A stretch of DNA of 11,583 nucleotides from Ruminococcaceae bacterium UBA2854 (GTDB taxonomy: Bacteria > Bacillota > Clostridia > Oscillospirales > Acutalibacteraceae). The stretch lies in NCBI GenBank assembly GCA_002350765.1, contig DEFK01000004.1, forward strand, positions 1 through 11,583. The letters run 5' to 3'. The translations under genes and the position numbers were made by a program. Shown here one piece after another: positions 1 to 7,148 of this stretch (position 1 is the stretch's first letter; every line of letters begins with the position of its first letter). The notes beneath the pieces are model-generated. The model had not been told where the DNA came from. It searched no databases and was given only the letters and a program-made list of their open reading frames with translations.

Positions 1-28
1 TTTTGCGACAGCCCCTTGTTTTTCTTTT
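1..28 (+). terminator. Probable right half of an intrinsic terminator, or an insertion-sequence end, cut by the window edge
   Basis: The first bases read TTTT, then GCGACAGCCCCTTG, then TTTTTCTTTT. A GC-rich arm followed at once by a T-rich run is the usual right half of a Rho-independent terminator for a plus-strand transcript coming from the left; the matching left arm (about AAGGGGCTGTCGC) would lie just outside the window. The T-run overlaps the toxin stop codon, so two convergent genes could share this site. The alternative is that GGGGCTGTCGCAAAA, read on the minus strand, is the terminal inverted repeat of an insertion sequence; from memory, similar ends occur in IS1182-like elements. 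The sequence alone does not separate the two. Confidence 0.45.
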
Positions 29-281
29 AAAGCTGTTTATAAATATCTCCGCGATTTCCCGCGTTAACAACAATAATCAGTAGTACATCATCGTGTATTT
101 CATAAACAACACGATAGTTTCCTATTCTTAAACGATAGACATTATTATAACCGACTAAACGCTTAATATCTTCTCCGTCAGGGAGCTTATATATCGCTTC
201 AATAATACGCTTTTGCTGTTTAGGCTGCTGAGACGCAATAAATTTTCGAGCTTTTTTATTAATCTCAATTCTATATTTCAT
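27..281 (-). CDS. RelE/ParE-superfamily toxin, predicted mRNA interferase (84 aa)
   Basis: This small basic protein has the RelE/ParE fold pattern: an N-terminal strand (KYRIEINKKA), two helices (residues about 9-32), then the strands YRLRIGNYRVVYEI (49-62) and VLLIIVVNAGNRGDIYK (66-82). Against E. coli RelE, R50 and R52 sit where K52 and K54 are, R57 where R61 is, R77 near R81 and Y81 near Y87, so the residues used for ribosome-dependent mRNA cleavage appear to be kept. The predicted role is to cut mRNA on the ribosome when the antitoxin is degraded. The longest frame begins at a GTG at 284, but the ATG at 281 overlaps the antitoxin TGA by one base (TGATG), the classic coupled arrangement, and no good Shine-Dalgarno favours the GTG. 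The gene is AT-rich compared with the pullulanases beside it. A ParE-like gyrase target is possible but less likely given the conserved basic and tyrosine residues. Confidence 0.85.
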   Translation of the reverse strand: MKYRIEINKKARKFIASQQPKQQKRIIEAIYKLPDGEDIKRLVGYNNVYRLRIGNYRVVYEIHDDVLLIIVVNAGNRGDIYKQL

Positions 282-505
282 CACAGCGCTATTCCCAATT
301 CAGAACTGAATTCTTCTATACTGATGTTATCGTTTTTGTTTTCGTCACTGTCATTAACGTACTCCTCGTAAAGCTCAGCGCAATACGCGTCATCATCTTT
401 ATCGGAAATAAGTGTTACATATCCTGTTAACATTTGAAGCAAACCATTAAGCTGGCTTTCGGACAGCCCATCAATAAGGTTTATTATTCTTTCTTTTGTT
501 GACAT
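281..505 (-). CDS. Probable antitoxin of the RelE-type pair, family not recognised (74 aa)
   Basis: It is called an antitoxin from its position: directly upstream of the RelE-like gene, overlapping it by one base, and behind a single promoter. The protein is small and acidic. Residues about 3-27 (TKERIINLIDGLSESQLNGL) look like two amphipathic helices that could dimerise; residues 33-60 are rich in D, E and N and probably disordered; the end, ISIEEFSSELGIAL, resembles the C-terminal helix with which RelB/Phd-type antitoxins wrap their toxin. I see no clear ribbon-helix-helix, HTH or AbrB motif, so the DNA-binding part is unclear. The longest frame starts at GTG 514, but that codon lies inside the Shine-Dalgarno (GAGGTG). 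The ATG at 505 sits 8 nt after GAGG and is the better start. A standard family may become evident in a profile search. Confidence 0.7.
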   Translation of the reverse strand: MSTKERIINLIDGLSESQLNGLLQMLTGYVTLISDKDDDAYCAELYEEYVNDSDENKNDNISIEEFSSELGIAL

Positions 506-537
506 TACTAACACCTCTCTTATATTATTCTATCCTT

Positions 538-565
538 ATTATAACATAACTGATAAAAAATACAA
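538..565 (-). promoter_or_regulatory. Promoter of the antitoxin-toxin operon (extended -10)
   Basis: On the minus strand there is a perfect TATAAT (543-538) preceded by TGT (546-544), giving the extended -10 form TGnTATAAT. TTGTAT at 565-560 lies 16 bp upstream and is a weak -35, which an extended -10 can tolerate. Transcription would begin near 531, leaving a leader of about 25 nt with GAGG before the ATG at 505. Confidence 0.75.
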
Positions 566-606
566 TAGATTATTAGAGTTATTATTTACACAACATTTAT
601 ATTATA
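566..606. other. AT-rich spacer between the antitoxin promoter and the pullulanase terminator
   Basis: This stretch is almost entirely A and T. It separates the promoter of the toxin-antitoxin pair from the terminator of the pullulanase genes. The minus strand carries two close copies of TAATAA around 578-593, which might bind a repressor of the pair, but nothing firm can be said. Confidence 0.3.
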
Positions 607-637
607 GAAAACACGGGAGAGCGTATGCTCTCCCGTG
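607..637 (-). terminator. Intrinsic terminator of the pullulanase genes
   Basis: An 11-bp perfect stem, CACGGGAGAGC with GCTCTCCCGTG (612-622 and 627-637), closes a 4-nt loop. On the minus strand it is followed by TTTTC. It lies 10 bp after the stop codon of the dockerin-bearing pullulanase. The plus-strand side lacks a T-run, so it should work mainly for minus-strand transcripts. Confidence 0.9.
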
Positions 638-647
638 AATTTATTTA

Positions 648-3600
648 TCAGGATTTAAAGAACGGTTTCGCTTCGGGGTTAGTATCGGGATTTACGTCGT
701 AAACTACAAGGTTTACACCGTCTTTACTGTCATCAATTACAATCCAGAGCTCGGACTGAGCGAAGCCCTTGCAGTCGATAGACTGCGGCGAGCCGCTGTC
801 GGAGATTAAGAAGTTGTACGAATCGTCGTCCTCGTCAGCATCGAAGGATGTTGTATACCAGCCGTTACCGTCTTTAGCTGTCAGAGTATCTCCAGGCCAG
901 GTCTTTTTCTTACAGTAGTTTGTGCCTGAATCATCGCCGTTCTTACTGCCCCAGATCCAAAGCGAGGGATCCCAGTCAGCCGAACCGCTGTGCTTAACGT
1001 TAAGAGTTACTGTCGAAGAACCAGCGGTGTAATAGAAGTTAACTTCCTTGGTGCCGTAAGGAACGACAACCTTTTCTTCGGGAAGCTGGGTAGTATCGAG
1101 CTGATAGCCTAAAGCTACTCCCTTAGGAATCTCGTAAGTTTCTCCTACCTTACCCTCGTAATCAACAGAGCTTAAAATCTTATCGTTAGTATCCTTATTA
1201 TAGTAGTTAACTATAACATGGCCTGTGCTTACGTTGAATCTGGCGAGACCCTTCTGGTACATTGTAACATCATTAACGTCGAACACGCCGTCGAAGTTAA
1301 CGTCAGCCTGCTTTTTCTTCGCGTCGTCAATAGAGATGATATTAGCGAGAGCTCTCTGCATATATGTTACGTCGTTGATATTATACTTTCCGTCGCCGTT
1401 AAGGTCTGTTTTAACGGACTCGGGAACATAATAACCGTATGTTACAGTAACATTCTGGGTATCTTCTTTAAATGTTCCGTCCATATCGCCGTCGATTTCG
1501 CTTACGTCAAACTCTTTACCGAGGCTTGAGGGAATTGAGAGCGAATACTTGGAACCTACTGTACCTGTAACGGCGGATTCTTCGATTGTTTCGCCTGTAA
1601 CACCGTTAACGTGCTTAACTGTAACTACGCCTAAGTCAGACTTTAAGCCGACCTTATCGAAGCTTGCTTTATCAACGGCAATTACCATTGACTTAGCGGG
1701 GATCTTAAATGTCTTACCGTTCTCGGAGATAGCCTTAACGCCCGCGTACTTATCGTTGGCGATAATTACCCAATCGGTAACTCCGTCTCTCTCCTCGATA
1801 GTAAACTCGGTATCAACCTTATCAGCGTTAGCGAGTACGGCAAGCTTGCTCCACTCGCCTTCTGTCTTATTATCCCATACAGCGGCGTATGTCAAGGTAG
1901 AGTTCTTGGAACCCGAGTAAATAGTATAGCCTTCCTGAGAAGCGTTTGTATCATCATATAAGGGTGAGAAGCTGTTACGGATCTTTAACATTCCCTTGTA
2001 GTAGGAAACGATATCCGCGTTTGTCTTAGCCTGTTCCCAATCGAGCATATTTAACTTCGCGTCGGAAGCGTAGCTGTTCTCGTCGTTATCCTTGGAACGT
2101 CCCATTTCCTCGCCCGCGAGCATAAATGTTACACCCTGTGACATAGCGAGGATACCGCCTGTGAGCTTGTTTTCAGCCACGAGGATCGGATGACGTCTGC
2201 GGAAATAATCGTTAAGCGCCTGTGAATCACAAAGTCTGTCCCAAAGCGTCTGGTTATCGTGGCAGGAAGCGTAGGTTACGCACTGGGAAGGCTGACGCGG
2301 ATGCCAGCTGCCGTTCTTAACATTAGCGAGAATACCGTAAATTACGTTCTGGTAAGAGCCTGTTGTGCCCTGAATCCAGCCCGCGCCTGTTTTCTGGAAT
2401 ACGCTTCCCTTTAAGCCGTCACGGATACCGTCGTTAAAGAAACCTACTCTCTCGTTAAGGTCTTTAGCGCTACTCTGTTTAGCCTGTTTGAACGCGGCGC
2501 CTGTGCAGGTTGTAGAGGGAGATGTGCTGGAGCCGCCTGTCCAACCTTCGCCCCATGTTGTGAGCTTAGGATCAACCTTATCGAGCTCAGCGCGGATAAG
2601 GTTCATAGTCTCTACATCATGGAGAGCCATAAGGTCGAAACGGAAACCGTCAACATGGTATTCGTTTACCCAGTAGAGACATGACTGAATCATATAGTTT
2701 CTGAACATTAAGTTCTCGGAAGCGGTTTCGTTTCCGCAGCCTGAGCCGTTGGAATAAGAGCCGTCGTTCTTCATTCTGTAGTAGTAGTTGGGAACTGTAC
2801 GCTCGAAGCATGAATCAGCTGAATAAGTGTGGTTATAAACTACGTCCATTACTACGGAGATACCCGCGTTATGGAGAGCCTGGATCATCTGCTTACACTC
2901 TTTTATACGAACGTTGCCGTCATAGGGGTTTGTTGAATATGAACCCTCGGGAACGTTGTAGTTAACGGGATCGTAACCCCAGTTAAACTGTACGCTGCTT
3001 CCCGACTCGTCAACTGAACCGTAGTCATAGAACGGGTTGATCTGAACTGTAGTAATACCGAGTTCTTTAAGGTAATCTATACAAGTAGAAACTTTACCCT
3101 CGTTGTTTAATGTAGTGCCTGTTTCCGTAAACGCGAGGTATTTACCGCGGTTAGCTTCGGAAACGCCCGAGTTCTCGTTATAGGAGAAGTCTTTTACGTG
3201 AACTTCCCAAACGGAGCTCTTGGTGTTCTTATCTAAAACAACATGAGCGTCCTTATCCCAACCCTCGGGGTCAGTCTCGGAAAGGTCGCAAATCATAGAA
3301 CGCTTTCCGTTAACGCCTGTAGCAACGGAATAAACGTCCGCTGTTTCTTTAGTAGTAGTTTTCTTGCCTGTAACGTTTTTGGCGGTAATAGTATAAGTAT
3401 AATACTTATTCTTTAAATCGCCTTCAGCCGTATATTTCCATATACCTGTGAATGTACTGTCGTCACCTGCGGTTTTAAGCTCTTTTTTCAGCTGGTAAGT
3501 GCCTAATTTCTTAGCGCCTTCTTCGGAATCGCTTCCTGTAGCGAAAAGATTAAGCTTGATTTCAGTAGCTGTAGGAGCCCATACCTTAAAGGTGGTTGAC

Positions 3601-3785
3601 TCTTTCGAGTAAGTCGCGCCTAAATCGTTTCCGTTATAGCCGTACTTGTTGTCGAGCTGACGAGCAGCGACAGCGTACTCTGTATCGGCGCCTGCGGCGT
3701 TTTTAGCCGTAGCCGCGCCTGCCATCACAACGGATGATGCGATTAATAGAACGCAGAGTAATGCGGACAAAAATTTCTTTGCCAT
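648..3785 (-). CDS. pulA: Secreted type I pullulanase (GH13) with internal dockerin and C-terminal starch-binding-like module (1045 aa)
   Basis: A debranching enzyme that should hydrolyse alpha-1,6 bonds of pullulan and starch outside the cell. Residues 1-27 form a signal peptide (KK, hydrophobic core, AGAATA). A CBM48-like N-terminal module covers about 50-150. The GH13 catalytic domain spans about 185-610 with pullulanase motif FNWGYDP (267-273) and all four conserved regions: DVVYNH (D314), FRFD (nucleophile D384), GEGW (acid/base E413) and SCHDN (D510). A beta-sandwich domain follows to about 710. The tail holds a MucBP-like beta module (721-786), a type I dockerin with two calcium loops (D794-D805 and D828-D839), a second beta module (856-920), and a W- and WPG-containing module resembling CBM25/26 (926-1023). 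Such dockerins attach enzymes to cohesins of the R. bromii amylosome. AGGAGG lies 8 nt before the ATG. It sits 35 bp after the membrane-bound pullulanase and probably shares its transcript. Assignment to GH13 type I pullulanase is firm; the beta and CBM labels are tentative. Confidence 0.95.
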   Translation of the reverse strand: MAKKFLSALLCVLLIASSVVMAGAATAKNAAGADTEYAVAARQLDNKYGYNGNDLGATYSKESTTFKVWAPTATEIKLNLFATGSDSEEGAKKLGTYQLKKELKTAGDDSTFTGIWKYTAEGDLKNKYYTYTITAKNVTGKKTTTKETADVYSVATGVNGKRSMICDLSETDPEGWDKDAHVVLDKNTKSSVWEVHVKDFSYNENSGVSEANRGKYLAFTETGTTLNNEGKVSTCIDYLKELGITTVQINPFYDYGSVDESGSSVQFNWGYDPVNYNVPEGSYSTNPYDGNVRIKECKQMIQALHNAGISVVMDVVYNHTYSADSCFERTVPNYYYRMKNDGSYSNGSGCGNETASENLMFRNYMIQSCLYWVNEYHVDGFRFDLMALHDVETMNLIRAELDKVDPKLTTWGEGWTGGSSTSPSTTCTGAAFKQAKQSSAKDLNERVGFFNDGIRDGLKGSVFQKTGAGWIQGTTGSYQNVIYGILANVKNGSWHPRQPSQCVTYASCHDNQTLWDRLCDSQALNDYFRRRHPILVAENKLTGGILAMSQGVTFMLAGEEMGRSKDNDENSYASDAKLNMLDWEQAKTNADIVSYYKGMLKIRNSFSPLYDDTNASQEGYTIYSGSKNSTLTYAAVWDNKTEGEWSKLAVLANADKVDTEFTIEERDGVTDWVIIANDKYAGVKAISENGKTFKIPAKSMVIAVDKASFDKVGLKSDLGVVTVKHVNGVTGETIEESAVTGTVGSKYSLSIPSSLGKEFDVSEIDGDMDGTFKEDTQNVTVTYGYYVPESVKTDLNGDGKYNINDVTYMQRALANIISIDDAKKKQADVNFDGVFDVNDVTMYQKGLARFNVSTGHVIVNYYNKDTNDKILSSVDYEGKVGETYEIPKGVALGYQLDTTQLPEEKVVVPYGTKEVNFYYTAGSSTVTLNVKHSGSADWDPSLWIWGSKNGDDSGTNYCKKKTWPGDTLTAKDGNGWYTTSFDADEDDDSYNFLISDSGSPQSIDCKGFAQSELWIVIDDSKDGVNLVVYDVNPDTNPEAKPFFKS

Positions 3786-3820
3786 ATAGAATTCCTCCTT
3801 TAAACCCTTACGGGTATAAT

Positions 3821-6622
3821 TTATTTAATATCTATGCTTTTCATAAGAAAAGCTTTTCGGCGTTTATAATAGATAACTATAAACAGAGTTATCGCTAAAG
3901 CGAAAACAACAATTACGATAATTGTCGGCAGGTGTTCGAGTATAGATACGGGCGTATAGATATAAAGCACATTCTGCTCCGCGTCGGAATATTCTCCGCT
4001 GATATTATCGGGAGCTTTAAGCAGTTTATATCCCTCAAATTCAATATTGCCTGTTTTATACCCGCTTCCGTTTTCGCCCGATAAAGTATCCGTTGAGAGA
4101 ATTTTTCCGTCATCAGCCATATAAATAATATTGACCTTACAGGATTTATCGTCGGAGCCGCTCTTTAAATATCGGTAATTTACGGTTTGGTTTTTATCGG
4201 TAAATACACCGCAGCCGTTTTTCGGTAGATTCTGTAGATCCAGGCTGTAACCGTCAACCGCGGGGATTTCCAAAGTTGTATACGGTTGACCCTGCCTGTT
4301 AGTCATAACTATAGAATCGGTAATATTCTTTTCGGTAGCGGTATCAATAAAGTTAAAGGTTACGCTCGACTGCGTACCATCGTACTTATCACAGTAAAAA
4401 TCGCAGTAGCGGATAGAGTCGCTGATTACGCCCGCAGTACCTTCGGATTTCTTTACGTTGTAATCTATCAGCACGGAGTTAAGCGGTTCGATTTTATAAT
4501 CGGAGCCCTTTTCCCCGTTTACCACGTAGCTTTTAAATATCTCATCCGCGCTGTGGTAACGTACGATCACCTTTCCGTTTTTAACCTCGGGAGCGTTTTT
4601 CTCGTAGGCTTCGCTGTCCACCAGAATTGCGGCTGAGCGCGCGGGTAAATCCGCGTTGCCGTCAACAATACCTAAGCTCTGCATTCCCGCGGTAACATCG
4701 TTAGCAAGCTGAACGAATCTTCCCTTAACGGGGATAGACTGAGCTTTATCGGAGCTGTTAAAAATAACAACAACCTTATTGTACTTAGCGTCATTAAAGG
4801 TATACGCGATAACGCCGTCGGGTACATCGTCTTTAAACTTTATGCTGTCGGCGGTACTCCTTGCAGCGTCGGTAAAGCCCGATATATTCTTTCTTATCTC
4901 CATTAAGCCCGAATAATAATCGGATACATCGCCGTTGGTGTAGATGTTTTCCCAGTCGATCTGATTGAGCTTAACGCCTGACTTATAGCTGTTCTTATCG
5001 CCGTTCTTAGTTCGGCACAGTTCCTCGCCCGCGAGGATAAAGCTTATTCCCTGGGAGGTATAGGTAATCGCTCCCGCAAGCTTATTCATCGCGACTAAAT
5101 CCTCGTAGCGCTTATTATAATCAGCCTTAACGCCCTTAACGGAATTTACAAGCTTATCCCATAAGGTTAGATTATCGTGGCACGAAGCGTAGGTTACGCA
5201 TTGTGACGGAGCTTTCGCCCATCCCATAGTATCGTCGCATTGAGCGAGAATACCTGTTTTCAGCTTGGTTCGGTTAGCGCCTGACTGTAAATAGCCCTTG
5301 TCAACGCCCTCGGTACTGCCCTTTATCGCGTCTCTGTAGCCGTCGTCAAACGCGCCTATTCTTAAATCTAGCTGACTTACATTATCCTGAGTAGCGAGCA
5401 CAGCTCCCTTATCGGCGGTTGTATCTAGGTTCCACGCCTCGCCGTACATAAGAAGCTTCTCTCCGCCGTCGAGGTTATCGAGCGACTGACGGATAAGATT
5501 CATAGTCTTTACATCATGCAAGCCCATTAAATCGAAACGGAAGCCGTCGATATGGTATTCCTTAGCCCAGTAGGTCACGGAATCGACCATAAACTTCCTG
5601 AACATCTTACGTTCGGAGGCGGTATCGTTACCGCAGCCCGAGCCGTTGGAATAAGAACCGTCGGGATTCTTACGGTAATAATAATCAGGAACGGTTTTAT
5701 TAAACGGAGAATTCTCGGACTCCTGGGTATGGTTATATACAACGTCCATAATAACGCCGATACCAGCTTTATGGAGCGCTTTAATCATCCTTTTACATTC
5801 CTTGATACGTACGGCGCCCTTGTCGGGATTGGAGCTGTAGGAGCCCTCGGGACAGTTATAGTTAACGGGATCGTATCCCCAGTTATATACGCTGTCCTTG
5901 CCCGATTTATCACTCTCGTTTATAGAGCCGAAATCATAAAACGGATTGATCTGCACATAATTTACGCCGAGCTTTTTAAGGTAATCAACGCAGGTTGACT
6001 CAGCTCCCGCCACGGAATTTACGGTAGTGCCGTTTTCCGTAAACGCGAGGTATTTACCTCGGTTTTCCTTAGAAACACCGCTCGAGGAGGATGACGAAAA
6101 GTCGCTTATCTGTACCTCCCAGATACGGGCGTCGGTTTGTTTATCCACGGAAATATGGTTATCCTTATCCCAGTCCTTGGGATTTGTGGAGCTTAAATCG
6201 ACAATCATACTTCTTTTACCGTTAACACCGCAGGCTTTCGCGTAGATATCGGAGGTTTCAACGGTCTTTTTATTATGAGTAATCAAGTAAGTATAGTAGA
6301 CGTTCTTTAAATCGCCCGCTACGTGAACAGCCCATACTCCCGTGCGTTTATTTTTAGACAGAGAGATTATACGGGTGTATTTTTTCGATGTACCCGACTT
6401 ATAAAACTTTACCCTTACCGCGTCGGCGTCAGGCGACCATACCCGAAATATGGTAACGTCCTTGCTGTAGATAGCTCCGAGCTCACCATCGAAGGTGGTT
6501 TTATCGAGTTTTTTTGCGTAGGCTTCGTAATCCTTAGCGGCTGACACCGTAAAGAGCGACGAAAACCCGAGCGTCGATATTAATATAATCAAGAGAATTG
6601 AAACAGTATGTTTTAACTTCAT
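3821..6622 (-). CDS. pulA: Membrane-anchored type I pullulanase (GH13), 933 aa
   Basis: A second debranching enzyme, clearly a paralogue of the next gene downstream: long stretches such as KYLAFTE, YDPVNYN, VRIKECK and SYSNGSGCGN recur in the same order. Residues below count from the first ATG at 6628. Residues 1-30 are a signal peptide (core ILLIILISTLGF, cleavage near VSA). A CBM48-like module covers about 48-140, and the catalytic domain about 165-590 with YNWGYDP (248-254), DVVYNH (D295), FRFD (nucleophile D366), GEAW (acid/base E397) and SCHDN (D485). The tail has three beta modules (about 685-748, 754-821 and 829-892), a membrane helix (about 900-921) and a positive KRRK stop, so the enzyme faces outward from the cell membrane. 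It has no dockerin and no LPXTG motif. The ATG at 6628 touches GGAG directly, with no spacing; the ATG at 6622 is 6 nt away and is the likelier start. Confidence 0.94.
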   Translation of the reverse strand: MKLKHTVSILLIILISTLGFSSLFTVSAAKDYEAYAKKLDKTTFDGELGAIYSKDVTIFRVWSPDADAVRVKFYKSGTSKKYTRIISLSKNKRTGVWAVHVAGDLKNVYYTYLITHNKKTVETSDIYAKACGVNGKRSMIVDLSSTNPKDWDKDNHISVDKQTDARIWEVQISDFSSSSSSGVSKENRGKYLAFTENGTTVNSVAGAESTCVDYLKKLGVNYVQINPFYDFGSINESDKSGKDSVYNWGYDPVNYNCPEGSYSSNPDKGAVRIKECKRMIKALHKAGIGVIMDVVYNHTQESENSPFNKTVPDYYYRKNPDGSYSNGSGCGNDTASERKMFRKFMVDSVTYWAKEYHIDGFRFDLMGLHDVKTMNLIRQSLDNLDGGEKLLMYGEAWNLDTTADKGAVLATQDNVSQLDLRIGAFDDGYRDAIKGSTEGVDKGYLQSGANRTKLKTGILAQCDDTMGWAKAPSQCVTYASCHDNLTLWDKLVNSVKGVKADYNKRYEDLVAMNKLAGAITYTSQGISFILAGEELCRTKNGDKNSYKSGVKLNQIDWENIYTNGDVSDYYSGLMEIRKNISGFTDAARSTADSIKFKDDVPDGVIAYTFNDAKYNKVVVIFNSSDKAQSIPVKGRFVQLANDVTAGMQSLGIVDGNADLPARSAAILVDSEAYEKNAPEVKNGKVIVRYHSADEIFKSYVVNGEKGSDYKIEPLNSVLIDYNVKKSEGTAGVISDSIRYCDFYCDKYDGTQSSVTFNFIDTATEKNITDSIVMTNRQGQPYTTLEIPAVDGYSLDLQNLPKNGCGVFTDKNQTVNYRYLKSGSDDKSCKVNIIYMADDGKILSTDTLSGENGSGYKTGNIEFEGYKLLKAPDNISGEYSDAEQNVLYIYTPVSILEHLPTIIVIVVFALAITLFIVIYYKRRKAFLMKSIDIK

Positions 6623-6644
6623 TTTCATCTCCGAATTTCATCTT

Positions 6645-6660
6645 ATATTATCCATAATAT
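6645..6660. promoter_or_regulatory. AT-rich palindrome, candidate operator of the pullulanase genes
   Basis: ATATTATCCATAATAT is a perfect 7-bp inverted repeat around a CC centre, beginning 23 bp upstream of the chosen pullulanase start. It lies where the promoter or early leader of the minus-strand operon should be. A repressor site is possible; LacI-family sites are also symmetric but usually have a CG centre. The function is inferred only from symmetry and position. Confidence 0.35.
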
Positions 6661-6741
6661 TTTATCAAATTTAATCATAGGTATATTTCTATATTAGAAT
6701 AATAAGCAAAGTGCGCTGTTTCAGAGTGTAGAAAATAATAA

Positions 6742-6791
6742 CCGTTTTTAGTGCATATTAACCATAGTAATATCCTGTCACATAAAAACGG
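6742..6791 (+). promoter_or_regulatory. Long imperfect hairpin upstream of the LysM gene
   Basis: CCGTTTTTA (6742-6750) is a perfect inverted match to TAAAAACGG (6783-6791). The stem continues as GTG with CAC past a bulged A. Inside, ATATTA (6755-6760) pairs with TAATAT (6768-6773) around the loop ACCATAG. The structure ends 48 bp before the LysM start. It could be a leader RNA structure, an operator or a cruciform. I recognise no known riboswitch core. Confidence 0.4.
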
Positions 6792-6793
6792 AC

Positions 6794-6824
6794 ACATAAT
6801 TCTTAAAACAACATAAGCTATAAT
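6794..6824 (+). promoter_or_regulatory. Candidate promoter of the LysM gene (vegetative -10, or sporulation sigma-K type)
   Basis: A perfect TATAAT at 6819-6824 has no good -35 at 16-18 bp, and its start point would fall inside the Shine-Dalgarno. The overlapping CATAAGCTA (6812-6820) fits the Bacillus sigma-K -10 pattern CATAnnnTA, with AC 16 bp upstream (6794-6795). Both patterns carry little information, so this is only a candidate. Confidence 0.3.
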
Positions 6825-6839
6825 GAACGGAGGAGAAAT

Positions 6840-7148
6840 ATGGAAACAATAAGATATACAGTACGAAAAGGCAATACGCTTTTCGGAATCGCGAACTTTT
6901 TCGGCACGACTGTCGAGAAAATACTACAGGTTAACAACATCGCCGACCCCGACAAGATTTACGTCGGTCAGGAAATACTCGTCCCCGTAGACACCGAGGA
7001 TTTAAACGGCTATATTTACGTTACCCGCCCCGGCGATACTCTCTGGTCAATCGCGCAGAGATTCGGTACAACTGTCGAAAGTATCGCTAAGAAAAACGGT
7101 ATGTGCAACCCGAACATTTTATATCCGGGAACGAGGTTATATATTTAG
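6840..7148 (+). CDS. Small protein of two LysM modules (102 aa)
   Basis: The protein is almost wholly two LysM repeats: residues 5-49 (YTVRKGNTLFGIANFFGTT to VGQEILVP) and 58-102 (YVTRPGDTLWSIAQRFGTT to PGTRLYI), joined by a short acidic linker. LysM modules bind N-acetylglucosamine-containing glycans, chiefly peptidoglycan. There is no signal peptide, membrane helix or catalytic domain, so the route to the wall is not evident; spore coat or cortex proteins such as SafA also use LysM without a classical signal. GGAGGAG (6829-6835) precedes the ATG by 4 nt and makes the start secure. The gene is divergent from the pullulanases and convergent with rpoD. It ends exactly at the end of the second LysM, within a hairpin next to a repeat array, so loss of a former C-terminal domain cannot be ruled out. 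Confidence 0.88.
   Translation: METIRYTVRKGNTLFGIANFFGTTVEKILQVNNIADPDKIYVGQEILVPVDTEDLNGYIYVTRPGDTLWSIAQRFGTTVESIAKKNGMCNPNILYPGTRLYI

Noticed and set aside
1230..1415. Calcium loops read as an EF-hand protein domain
   Set aside because: Two loops of DxNxDGxxNxxD type with a following helix each, in a roughly 60-residue duplicate, fit a type I dockerin better than EF-hands.
5552..5998. Plus-strand frame of 148 codons opposite the membrane-bound pullulanase
   Set aside because: It lies wholly within a well-conserved catalytic domain on the other strand and shows no family features or ribosome binding site. The same applies to the other antisense frames in the pullulanase, rpoD, dnaG and yigZ genes.
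6599..6628. Start of the membrane-bound pullulanase at the first ATG (6628)
   Set aside because: GGAG directly touches that ATG; the ATG two codons later has 6-nt spacing. Only two residues differ, so function is unaffected.
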